Source of the DNA: Euperipatoides rowelli
Lineage: Eukaryota; Onychophora; Udeonychophora; Euonychophora; Peripatopsidae
DNA: 12,646 nucleotides
Assembly: GCA_003024985.2 (NCBI GenBank)
Contig: PXIH01S0001402.1
Reading direction: 5' to 3' (one strand)
Shown: piece after piece, positions 1 to 8,635 of the stretch
Numbering within the stretch: position 1 is the first letter of the stretch
Layout: each line of letters starts with the position of its first letter
The notes under the pieces: generated by a model
Seen by the model: only the letters and a program-made list of their open reading frames with translations
Told to the model about the DNA's origin: nothing
Databases searched by the model: none
Translations under genes and position numbers: made by a program

Positions 1-251
1 GTTCTAAGTCTAAAAACAGGTTCGCTGTGATTGGTCAGAACACAAAGTTTTGACTTTACTTAGACTTTACTTAATGCTGTGAACCAGCCTTTATTTCCAA
101 AGTTTTTAATAATATTTCTTAAATATTCTTAGAGATTATATTTTTTAATGCAAATAAAAACTGTTAATTGTGTTTGTTTTGAGCTGCCTTTATAAAAACC
201 ACCAACTGCAAATAAAAAAATCAGGCTTTGAATAGGAGACAATAGAAAAGG

Positions 252-508
252 GATCCAATAAGTGACAATTACCGCGTTTTTATAATATGCACATCTATTT
301 GTCATACTGTATATACCAAAAGGCCGGAAATAGCTCAAAATGATTAAAATCGATTAAAAAATGATTATTTCGACTCGAGATTATACCCCCCTTCCCGACT
401 GATGATTTAAATACGTAGTAGGAGTTATGGTTCAGGATAAGGGTAAGGTTAGGACTGTAATAATAAAATAAAACTGCTATCCATTTACTTATTGTCACTT
501 ATTGGATC
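252..508. mobile_element. MITE-like element bounded by 18-bp perfect inverted repeats
   Basis: GATCCAATAAGTGACAAT at 252-269 recurs as its exact reverse complement at 491-508, enclosing about 220 bp without a credible ORF. The interior includes a G-rich stretch (about 426-452) with GGTAAGG/GGTTAGG words. Two perfect 18-bp arms this far apart are unlikely by chance in AT-rich DNA and suggest a small non-autonomous DNA transposon. I could not find a clean target-site duplication next to the arms (left flank AAAAGG, right flank TGGGTT), so the superfamily and exact ends are undetermined. Confidence 0.55.
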
Positions 509-637
509 TGGGTTCTAGGCTCTCGTCTTTGAATCATTGATCTACATTCTAATTGGTCTGTGAATAAAACGGCTGTTGTGTCCTGTCGTCTGATCTGACA
601 ACCACACCACTATTACTGGAGTCCACACAAGATTTTT

Positions 638-704
638 CGCTGACGAGATTTATATTTTTTATCAAAATATAAATCTCGTCAGCGTCGAGATTTATATTTT
701 GATA
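638..704. repeat. Two overlapping perfect hairpins sharing a middle segment
   Basis: Three related segments lie in a row. Segment 638-658 is an exact reverse complement of 664-684 (21-bp arms, 5-nt loop). Segment 660-678 is an exact reverse complement of 686-704 (19-bp arms, 7-nt loop). The core word is CGAGATTTATATTTT. The middle copy can pair with either neighbour, so the two stems are mutually exclusive. Whether this is transcribed or is a transposon end or replication-slippage product cannot be told from the sequence. Confidence 0.85.
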
Positions 705-1249
705 CATAATGGAATAAAAGTAGATTTTTTATGTATTTTTGGACCGAATATAACAAATTGATTAATTAAACAAGCATTTTTTTTTTACAAAAATATACAT
801 AAATCAATGAAGTTGAAANAGGCATTGATAAACCACTTTTAGAAGAAATAAAATATGAATTAAATATACAGATATACCCCACTTTTATGTACATAATGAT
901 TCCAGATGGGTGAGTTAAAACGAAAATGTGCTTAAAGCTGCACTGTATATGTCATTTTTAAGCTAATTCTTTATAAAAAAAATTTTTGTATGAAAATGTG
1001 TGGTGTTGTATGTAAACCGAGGTAAGGGACCAATGGAAAGATGTTCTTACAGTATATGTGAAGTGACAAAACTGGGTATGTCTGTAATATATAAACAAAA
1101 TAATGCACTATTTTTTTTTTCATAGATCTGTGTGATTTATTTTAGGCTGAAATAAATGTAGCCTATATATGAACAAATGTTATTGTTTCATTATACCATA
1201 CTTAATATTAATTTAGGATACATGTGTTTTTAATACAGTGTAAAAATGC
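705..1249. other. AT-rich stretch with no recognisable feature
   Basis: I see no ORF with coding character, no exon with matching splice sites and no paired repeats here. It contains homopolymer T runs (about 778-786 and 1111-1120), one TACAGTA heptamer (1048-1054) and an undetermined base at 829, which marks a draft-assembly ambiguity. Confidence 0.5.
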
Positions 1250-1289
1250 TTATGCCCCCCTCTTAAATCTAGTTCTGGCTACGGGTCTG
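1250..1289. mobile_element. Fragment of a DNA-transposon end
   Basis: The segment has a run of C followed by TCTTAAATCTAG and then CTGGCTACGGGTCTG. It shares the layout GCCCCCTCTT...CTAGnTC...G with the right end of the intact 389-bp element at 8636-9024, and CCGTAGCCAG-type ends are common in hAT-like elements. No matching left end was found in this window. It stops exactly where the open frame of the retrotransposon relic begins (about 1290), consistent with insertion into that older element. This is inference from ends alone. Confidence 0.3.
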
Positions 1290-1291
1290 TA

Positions 1292-1732
1292 TGCACACAT
1301 CTGCAACGGATTAACCCGCTACCACTCTGTATCCATCAAAGTGTTTATGGAAAGTTTGCAGTAGGTCGTGTACTTACAAAATCTTTTAGCCTAAATAAAA
1401 AAGAGAAGTGGATTGTGGGTACCATCAAGCGCATACTGAGTCCAGTAACATAAAATTTTATATGAGAGAACAACAAAGGTGGGAAAAGGCACATTGACCA
1501 GTTGAGACCTTATGTTCCAACCACCATTCCAAGGTCAATGACACAGTAAGAAAATGACAAGTGTCATATTCCAAATTACCAGGGCCCAACCTGTAACTCT
1601 TATGCCAATAAATTTGAAAGAGCCAGCCTGCCAGGCATCCTCACTAACCAAGGGCCTCTACGTTATTCCACACGCATTAAGAGAGTTCCTGGCAGTCAGC
1701 TAACTAAGGAGGGGGTAGTTGTTATATATTAA
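1292..1732 (+). pseudogene. Decayed 3' end of a Ty3/Gypsy-type pol gene (integrase C-terminal tail)
   Basis: A single plus-strand frame (codons in register with 1409) reads through the window with in-frame stops at 1451-1453, 1463-1465 and 1547-1549, ending at 1730-1732. It shows the layout of the GPY/F module at the integrase C-terminus of Ty3/Gypsy elements: a KEKWIVGTI-like segment (about 1400-1426), a degraded GP(V/F)-like site, then RHIDQLRP (1487-1510). A basic YSTRIKRVPG-like tail (1664-1693) follows, resembling the Ser-Thr-Arg tails that often end these polyproteins. All pieces stay in one frame, so decay here is by point mutation rather than indels. Upstream protease, reverse transcriptase and RNase H parts are absent from the window, so this is a dead, 5'-truncated copy. 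The family assignment rests on motif layout, not a search. Confidence 0.7.
1706..1715 (+). other. Polypurine tract of the LTR retrotransposon relic
   Basis: The purine run AAGGAGGGGG lies just inside the end of the integrase frame and four bases before a TGTTATAT sequence that can serve as the LTR start. This is the standard position of the plus-strand primer in Ty3/Gypsy elements, and it supports the reading of 1720 onward as a 3' LTR. Confidence 0.6.
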
Positions 1733-2638
1733 TTAATGCCAAATAATTAGAATGATTTTGATAATAGTAAGTGTTGAAGACACACACGCTTGCCACGTTT
1801 AAATTCAACTTGTTGGCTACTGTATATAGTTTTGTTGTATTAAAATGTACACGCTTCAGAATGGCGAAGGTAAGCAATGTTAGCATAAGTTATATAGTAC
1901 GTTTTAGCTGTAATATTAAATTTTAGGCCTTATTAGTTTGTTCCTTTAAATAGTTATTAATCAAATTAATATAAACTGTAGAATTGTTAAGTGTTAGGGA
2001 CACAAGAAGAAATTATCACAATTTCAATTTTTTTTAAAAAATCCATTAATATTTCCAATATAAAAATATGTCATTAGTATTTCTGTCATGTTAGTTGTTG
2101 AAGCAGGTCTGAGTCTAGAACCAAGGCTGCCTCGGACCTGAGGTAATGACTTGACATATTTTTAAATGTTGTTCCCCATATTTAAAGTTTGGGGACCAAA
2201 CTTTATGAAAGGAGGTACAATGATCCTTTTTAGTTGTATTTACTTGATTCAGTTATGTTTGGTCAAAGCTGTGTTATTTCATTTATTTATTTATGACTAT
2301 AATAAGCAGCGTTTCTATTTTATAATAAAGTTGTAATCTGAGACAGCAGTTGTGGGATTGTAAATGAATGAATGAGATTTCTAATTGTCTCATGTGACCG
2401 AATCAATATTTAAATTATTCATAAAATTGTATTTTGCATGTGCATGTTTGATTATAATAGCAACATTTGCTTGTATTCTAGGTCTTTCGCCTAGTTACAA
2501 CTTATATTTATTGTTCTTTGTTTTAAGAGATACAGTACCTGTCTAACCTGTATTATTGTGAAGAATCATTTAATAAACATTATCTTTAGTTTTATCCTGT
2601 GTTACAGTTTTATTCAGCATCCTGAACAGTAATTAACA
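1720..2638 (+). mobile_element. Probable 3' LTR of the Ty3/Gypsy-type relic
   Basis: The proposed LTR begins TGTTATAT directly after the polypurine tract and ends ATTAACA, giving a short TGTTA...TAACA terminal inverted repeat with the usual TG...CA borders. An AATAAA at 2572-2577 lies about 60 bases before the 3' border, where a retroelement polyadenylation signal would sit. Internal hairpins include 2183-2192 with 2196-2205 (10-bp perfect arms) and a 10-bp pair with one mismatch around 2104-2141. The left border is better supported than the right, because no second LTR copy is available for comparison and an alternative end at TTACA (about 2606) exists. The relic points towards the 3' end of the minus-strand gene. 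Confidence 0.55.
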
Positions 2639-2669
2639 TCCCGATGCAGAGAAACGTTCACAGCCAGCA

Positions 2670-3105
2670 TAAGCTTATTGTATTTATTACTCTTATCTTC
2701 TACCTAAAATGACGAGTGTGGCCCATATCTTGGTTGCAGCGGCCTGTTTCGTTACCACACATAAATGTACACAATCAAAATAATCCTAAATTGCAATACT
2801 CCTAAGAGCTGAGAAGGAAAACAATATTTTATAGTTGCTTTCATTTTAACTTAGCATCAGATATTAAGAATTGTCATTTAGTCAATTAATGCATTGCCCA
2901 CAATTCATTGAATTCAAAATGGCAGACTAATATAAACGAATAAAATTAATCTTACATCTAGCAATTCTAATGTCAAACTTTTAGAAATGATAAAATTCAT
3001 TTGATTGTATTAGTTTGCTTTCAGTAAAACTTTACAAATCAATACATTATCAACAATGAAAAATAAAAACAAACATTGAAAAATATCATATCTCTGAAGA
3101 GAGAG
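2670..3105 (-). other. Probable 3' UTR of the C2orf42-like gene with polyadenylation signal
   Basis: Downstream of the minus-strand stop codon (3106-3108) the first canonical AATAAA on that strand is at 2683-2688, about 420 bases away. I saw no earlier AATAAA or ATTAAA. The end is inferred from this hexamer only. The UTR would stop just short of the LTR border at 2638, so the gene and the retroelement converge tail-to-tail. Confidence 0.45.
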
Positions 3106-3290
3106 TTATTCTTGCTTAACCTTTGAGTTGGCAGATGGAGGGTCAATTGCCCGGACTTCCACATGACCATTACGCTGATGACCATACTCAAATTTGATCC
3201 TCAGCTCTCCGACTTTCATCTTGGGTAACACATCAGGAATCCATTCAATTATGAATGGTGTAGGTTCCTTTTGATCAGGACTCATATGAC
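3106..3290 (-). CDS. C2orf42: C2orf42-like protein, last coding exon (C-terminus and stop)
   Basis: This exon encodes the final 60 residues and a TAA stop of a protein I recognise as the metazoan C2orf42 family, which has no established function. It opens after a TTTTAG acceptor (3296-3291) and supplies the last two bases of a glycine codon begun in the preceding exon. Its central part, with [17 protein letters not shown] then [19 protein letters not shown], is the strongly conserved C-terminal block. The tail after GHV is lineage-specific and charged. The exon is clearly richer in G+C than the flanking intron. No transmembrane segment or signal is visible. Phase agreement with the exon at 5537-5699 and the absence of internal stops make it a functional exon rather than a relic. 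Confidence 0.88.
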
Positions 3291-3517
3291 CTAAAAGAGA
3301 GGTTTTTAAATGTAAAAATAATTAAAATTCTAAAATAATATATCATATTTATAAGTGGAGATGAAATGCACAAATTCAACTCTACTTTTTTAAGCTTCAT
3401 GTTTGGTTAAAATATTTGTTAGATACTTCCCAATAATTTTTTTATCACCTTAGTTGTTAATTTGAAAACTGCTGAGACAGTATTTCATAGGATGAGCACC
3501 TGCTCCACCTCCCCTCA

Positions 3518-3540
3518 CATACAGTACATAATACTGTATG
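3518..3540. repeat. Perfect palindromic hairpin, 9-bp arms
   Basis: CATACAGTA (3518-3526) and TACTGTATG (3532-3540) are exact reverse complements around a 5-bp spacer. The arms contain the TACAGTA/TACTGTA heptamer that is overrepresented across the window. Confidence 0.8.
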
Positions 3541-3744
3541 TTTTAAAAAAAAGAAATTTAATCATACATTAAATTAATTTTAAGTTCTTTGAATGTAGTC
3601 ATGTTTTTTACCAGGTGTAGAAAACTGCAAATAATTCATGTATTTTATTTTTTATAAAAGATTTTATTTTAATAAAGTATATTGAGGGGGTGTAATTCCC
3701 CTTCTAAAAAAAAAATAATAATAATAATATTCAATATAATTTGT

Positions 3745-3790
3745 CAGTCCAGGCCTGGATTTTGGCAAGTGCCCGGGCCCAGTATGGAAA
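3745..3790. mobile_element. Possible DNA-transposon terminal fragment
   Basis: A GC-rich island in very AT-rich intron begins CAGTCCAGGCCTGGATTTT and continues to GCCCGGGCCC. A CAG start followed by a CCTGGATTT-type sequence and GGGCCC is typical of hAT-like terminal regions in invertebrate genomes. I found no matching opposite end or target duplication, so this stays a fragment call based on composition and word layout. Confidence 0.3.
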
Positions 3791-4753
3791 ATTTATGGGA
3801 AGGCAGATTTTCAGAAAACATGCGCCCAATAGGATGTTGTGTACGACAACGGAGTGAAGTTCAACAAATCCTATTCCTGAGGTACTCTATCTAGTTTGAA
3901 CATATTAAAATTTCAGTTCCTAAACTTCCTTTTAGTTTTAATTTATGCTATGATACATTTTCAACAAATGTTTTATTTATTTTTTATTTTTAAAACTAAT
4001 TTAATTTATGGCCGGGCATGTTTTTTTCTTCCCCTTAATGTTGAAAGCATACTGAAATCATACAATAAGTGCGTTAGTTTCTTTTAAAAGCAAACTGACT
4101 CACGATTGAAAATAAATCATTCCAATAGTTTCACTACCTACAGCACATTGTCACCATTGTTTCTTTTTATCTTGCTATAAAATAAATAGAATGGCTAAAT
4201 AATTATTGAGGCGATTGTTTAAAAAAAAAATTAAAATCTTTCTAGCCATTACAACTCCTGACAAGCTTGTTGTCCAGAACTCTTATTATTTTCATTGGTT
4301 AAAGGATGACCTTTTGAAAGTGCGATCAAAAGTCATGCTGTATGAAAACATAGAATCTTGATATCCGTGTGTGTGTGTGAGTTTATCTATAAATGAATGA
4401 ATTGCTTTTTTTTCCTGTTTTCTTTTTAAAAAATAAAATAAATAAATACTTTATTTCTGAGACAGCTGTGGTATATCGAGTTAGGTTAACACAGTGTAAC
4501 AATATAGCTCATGTGAATGACTAGGCTATATAATCTATAATTCAGTTGTTTAGTATCTGAACATGTAGTTCAGCTATTTAAATGCATTAACAGTTATTTA
4601 TAGTTGTAATAAACCCATTATAAAGCATACAGTCCTGATTTAATTCTGCTTATATAGGACAATAAAAAGTGAATATTTATTATAACTAAATGAGATGATC
4701 ATAATGTAAATCAGTGAAAATTGATAAAGCCGCCCCTCATTCAATTAATTTTT

Positions 4754-4789
4754 TTTAAATACTGTACTCTCAAAATTACAGTATTTAAA
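4754..4789. repeat. Perfect inverted repeat, 13-bp arms
   Basis: TTTAAATACTGTA (4754-4766) and TACAGTATTTAAA (4777-4789) are exact reverse complements separated by 10 bp. This is another member of the TACTGTA-centred palindromes in the introns. Confidence 0.8.
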
Positions 4790-4914
4790 TTTAAACATAT
4801 GGTACTTAAAAAAAATTTAAATCAAAATTATTTAGAAGTGAAACTAATCACTTAGCCTATTTGTCTATTATCAAAGACAGTAAGTTTTACAACATAAACA
4901 ATAGAGTAATCTTC

Positions 4915-5475
4915 AAACTTCCAATCTTTGCTTTAGAGACATTTATGGACTGCTCAATCTTTGTACATTTTACTACAAAAGTATTAAAATGTAAGGTACT
5001 TGCATAAAATATATAAAATAAAAATTATTCAAGTATAGTGAATAATTTTTCCAGATATCAATTACTCAATAACCTGTAAATACAATATGAACCTAATATA
5101 CTTTATATTTTGCTTTCGTTTAATACCATTTATTGTACATCATAATTAATTTTTATTTACACCTACTGTATATTTTTATTGGTATACAGTATATATTTTT
5201 CACCTATAAATACTTTTATATTTCATTCTTTATTTATTAATGTCATACCCAATAAGAGAACTGAATGAGCATTGCCATGCAGTTCCTGATTTAATCAACT
5301 AAACTAATCAGTTAAGTTATGCAGTATTGTCTTACTGCATTTATACAACAATCTTCCACCCTTTGCCTTAGTGCTATTTATTGACTTCCCAATCCTTTTT
5401 ATATTCTTTTGACCAATTTTATAATCCGTCAGAAAAGTATTAAAATTTATGATACTTAAATAAAATATTTAAAGT
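4915..5475. repeat. Diverged direct duplication (about 4915-5010 and 5350-5475)
   Basis: The two segments share an ordered series of words: CTTCCA..CTTTGC.TTAG, then ATTTAT.GACT, then CAATC.TT, then AAAAGTATTAAAAT.TA, then GTACTT or ATACTTA, then .ATAAAATAT.TAAA. They are in the same orientation about 450 bp apart, with small indels between them. This looks like an old local duplication or two copies of a degraded repeat. Identity is well below 90 percent by eye. Confidence 0.5.
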
Positions 5476-5536
5476 CAAATTTTTTAAGATTAATATCCCT
5501 ATGTAGGGTGATCTTAGGAAAAATGTATAAACTTAC

Positions 5537-5699
5537 CAACTTTAAGATAAGTCTTCAATTCAAAAGGCTTTATCAATGGTTGATTCTCATTTTTTCTGTA
5601 GGCTTCAACAATACTCTCCACTTGAACTTTGGGAGCTCCATATAAATCATAGGTTCCATCTCGATTTTCTACAAAGCTCCTCGATACCTCAAGCGATAC
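5537..5699 (-). CDS. C2orf42: C2orf42-like protein, penultimate coding exon
   Basis: The exon contributes 54 full codons plus the first base of a split glycine codon completed at 3290. It starts after a TTTAG acceptor (5704-5700) in phase 0 and ends at a consensus GTAAGT donor (5536-5531). The translation runs from [20 protein letters not shown] through a [13 protein letters not shown] helix-like stretch to [14 protein letters not shown]. This matches what I know of the C2orf42 C-terminal region, where an RSF.(Q/E)NRDGTY motif and an ELKT(F/Y)LKVG motif are conserved. No internal stop and G+C above the surrounding intron support a live exon. Biochemical role is unknown. Confidence 0.88.
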
Positions 5700-6389
5700 C
5701 TAAACACATAAACAATTATAGAAATTTCTGGAAAATAAATATATAGGATACTTTAAAAAATGTTTTCAAACATAATCTATTTTTGAAATATTTAATAGCT
5801 AACAAATACTAGCTTTATGCATGGAGTGTGTATGCGCACTAGTCCTTTATTGATCTGTATCATAAATTTATTTATATACAGTACATAATTTTCAATGTCT
5901 TGATTTGCTGATAAAATAATAAAATCCAATGATCTTACTCTTTCAGCAGCACAAAGTTTGTGCCACTATTCCCATTTTATTATACAGACTGCCAAAGTCT
6001 TTTAAGAGTATTATTATTATTATAAGATAGTTTGTCTTAACCAGCATATGAAATAAATCAATTGTATATTTTATTTCTAATAAGGTAATATAGTTTTCTC
6101 TCATTTATCTATCTATTACCTACCCACACCCCTCCCATTTTTTAATATTTATTTTGTTTGTGTAAATATTCATATTTGATTCAGATAAAATTTAAGCTAC
6201 TACTTAAGCTATCTATGATGAGAAGCACGTGAAATTAAGAAAACTAAATATGTCCACATTATTTTTGTTTTTCTGCAAGTCATTAGAGACAAAGCCTTTT
6301 GCATTAAGATTCTTTCTCGTTGATGCTTTATAAAACTGTCTTTATTTTACAATAGTTTATCGTTGTAATGAAATTTGCTTTAGTTAACC

Positions 6390-7306
6390 TAGGGTTTCTG
6401 AAAAATGCAGTTTTTTTCATCCCGGGATTTTTCCGGTAAATTAAAGCCTATTCCTGGGATCCTTGGAAATGTAAATTTTGAAGAACAATACATAAATTAT
6501 ATTCCTTTATAATTAAGTTCATTTGCAAAAAAAATTAAAGCTTCTATTAAAAAAATAATGCTTTTTTTTTTTTAATAAAAATACTTTATTTCTTTATTTT
6601 AGAATGCAACAGTTTTCATAAACAAATTTCCATTAAACTATTATTGAAAAAATCCCTTAAAATAATACCGGTAATAATAAAAATCAGAACAAAAAAAAAG
6701 TACTCCTTTCACCATCAAGTTACTAAGAATGAAATTACAGGTGGCGGAAGTGATGAATGCAAATAATATGAAAGAAAAGTACAAAATGTAAATAATTTTT
6801 TATTCTTCTTTTTACTTTTATTTCATAAATAAATAAATTGTTTCACATTTTGTAAATTTATGTTTTAATACCGTATTATAATGGTAATTTGTTTATCTTT
6901 GGATGAGAAATATTTTTTTTTATAAAAATAATGTGTAGGTTATTACATTTATTGTAACAGTTTTATTTATTAAAAGAAAAATAGGAGTTGTCGGTCTCTG
7001 TGTTGTCTAGTGTTGGAATTCTCCAATTTGAGAATTTTTTTTTTTTTTTTTAAAAGATAATTTTTTTTTTTTCATTTTTACTTTTATTTATTTCATAAAT
7101 AAATAAATTGTTTCACATTTTGAAAATTTATGTTTTAAAGTTAATACAATTATTAAGAGAAACAGTTTCTCACAACAATAATTATTATAAAATATAGATT
7201 AAGCTAAATTAATAATTTCCGGAAATACTTTCCAATTCCCGGGATTTGAAATCTGATAAAAATATACGGGATCCCGGGATTTCAGGATCCCAGGAATGAA
7301 ACCCTA
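6390..7306. mobile_element. 917-bp non-autonomous DNA transposon, hAT-like ends
   Basis: The block starts TAGGGTTTC (6390-6398) and ends GAAACCCTA (7298-7306), a perfect 9-bp terminal inverted repeat. Flanks are GTTAACC (6383-6389) and GTTAAACC (7307-7314), which read as an 8-bp target duplication with one A lost on the left. A second inverted pair, ATTCCTGGGATCC at 6450-6462 and its complement at 7285-7297, lies just inside. The ends are GC-rich with CCCGGGATTT three times (6421, 7238, 7273), unlike the AT-rich core. The core has homopolymers and no ORF. An alternative reading is a TTAA-flanked (piggyBac-like) element, because TTAA adjoins both ends, but the ends would then differ by one base. 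Confidence 0.65.
6812..7138. repeat. Internal direct repeat of the 917-bp element
   Basis: A segment of about 60 bp (6812-6869) recurs at 7076-7138 with a 4-bp insertion and single substitutions. It includes TTTCATAAATAAATAAATTG and then TTTCACATTTTG. Both copies are preceded by T-rich tracts. It probably reflects duplication within the transposon. Confidence 0.75.
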
Positions 7307-7899
7307 GTTAAACCCTTTAGTTTAAGCCTTTAATTTTTTTATTAAAAAAAAACTTACACATATACAGTATGTGTATGACAAATTATACTCATAATTACAG
7401 CCTACCCAGCTGCTGTAAAATTTTTTGCATGAACTTTGAAATTCAGTAACTTACTTCCTAGTAATGATCCAATGCAAGGTAATTGTGATCAGTATGGATT
7501 TTTGATACAAGTACTATACTGTACTTGACTATATGAATAATTCTAAATATGTACAGTAATTTGTGAATATTTTTTGATCTGTTTCAAAATTAAATTAAAA
7601 GTCAATAATATGGCAGCATTAGAATCTACTTCAATATTGAAACTCTCAAAGATACATAAGTTTACCTAATTGGTCAGCCAACCAATCAGATCGTTGGATC
7701 AAACATCAAAAAAGAAAAATAAATCCTGTTATCCCACAGAGAGAGAAAGGTAGGGGGGTATATGGCAGGTATAGAACACCAATTGACAAATATAGAAACC
7801 CGTAACTAACAAAAGGCTAAAAAACACGATCATTTCAGAAAACAAAACAAAATGAATTTACTGAAAGTGTGCCATATAAAAGTCAAGCTGTCATCTATC

Positions 7900-8480
7900 A
7901 GTGGGAGTGATGTTGAGTCAATGCAAGTAATCTCATCAATCACAAAGAAAATGAAATGAGGTAGAAAAAAATATTGTGATGCACGATGTTTCACTGACTT
8001 TTGATCAAAGTCAGATAAGTGACAGGAAGGTAATTTATGTCGTCAGCAGCAGCCACCAGTCTGGGTTACAACCCCAAAGAAATGGTAATTAACCGCAGTA
8101 CCATTAGAAGGAGAACTGATGTACTCAGAGGATTCTGAAAAGCACATTGAAGTGGATTCAAGTACTGACTGTACAGTGAATAAAACAGTTGCTGACTTTG
8201 TTAACAGAAAATCACATCATTTCTTTCAGAGATTGAACATTCTGACTACATTTCTGCAAACCAACCGGAGTGACAGAGTTTACCTGACTGCAAAACAGCT
8301 GAAGTATTTGTCCAATCACTGAAGGTTGTTAATGACTGTTCAAAGTGAGTTGCTGCTTTAATGCAACGGTTTATTGCAAAGTCATAAAAAATGAGTATCA
8401 GAAACAGTATGTTCTACAAATAGTCGAGGAGCTGAAGGCGACTTCGATGGATAGTATTTAGATACAAAAGTGTTAACTGG
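7900..8480 (+). pseudogene. Frameshifted relic of a transposon-encoded protein
   Basis: Plus-strand fragments in different frames line up in order. SQISDRKVIYVVS (about 8009-8047) is followed, after a frameshift, by AATSLGYNPKEMVINRSTIR (about 8050-8110). A further shift gives a stretch around 8165-8215 that starts LTV and has an in-frame TGA at 8177-8179. KTAEVFVQSLKV follows at about 8292-8330. From memory this order resembles a widespread uncharacterised metazoan transposon protein family with an SDR..., G...., INR.(S/T)IR region followed by a (L)TVHWDGK-LLPDLTG-like segment; the latter is mostly destroyed here. Several frameshifts and stops show it is dead. I could not see terminal repeats bounding it. 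The superfamily is left open, and this is a motif-level match only. Confidence 0.5.
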
Positions 8481-8635
8481 GCAGATATCGGATTTGATCT
8501 ATAAGTACTGGTATGTTGATTGTTGAATCTTCATTAATATCATGTAATTGTCATGGTGATTGTAAACAAAGAATAATAAGTGATTACAAGCTAAATTCAG
8601 ACTAATGTAACTTTTCAGACTCAAGGTGTCACAAC

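Larger units (their letters stand above)
3291..5536. other. Intron of the C2orf42-like gene (2246 bp)
   Basis: The intron has a GTAAGT donor (minus strand, 5536-5531) and a TTTTAG acceptor (3296-3291). It holds no credible gene on either strand. Contents include palindromes at 3518-3540 and 4754-4789, a possible transposon-end fragment near 3745-3790, a (GT)n run at about 4368-4379 and a diverged duplication at 4915-5010 and 5350-5475. The small plus-strand ORFs at 3682-4087 have no recognisable domains and low-complexity composition. Confidence 0.8.

Noticed and set aside
286-293. TATGCACA as a left target duplication for the transposon end at 1289
   Set aside because: The same word follows 1289, but at 286-293 it is not next to a CAG-type terminus, so the match is probably chance.
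129-498. Two minus-strand ORFs near the left edge
   Set aside because: Hydrophobic or low-complexity translations of AT-rich repeat DNA overlapping the inverted-repeat element; no motif, splice or initiation support.
3682-4087. Two plus-strand ORFs of 70 and 63 residues
   Set aside because: Low-complexity AT-rich translation inside an intron of a minus-strand gene, with no motifs or coding composition; the first overlaps a transposon-end fragment.
8119-8322. 67-residue plus-strand ORF as an independent small gene
   Set aside because: It lies inside the decayed transposon protein, mostly in a frame that does not carry the recognisable motifs, and shows no family similarity of its own.
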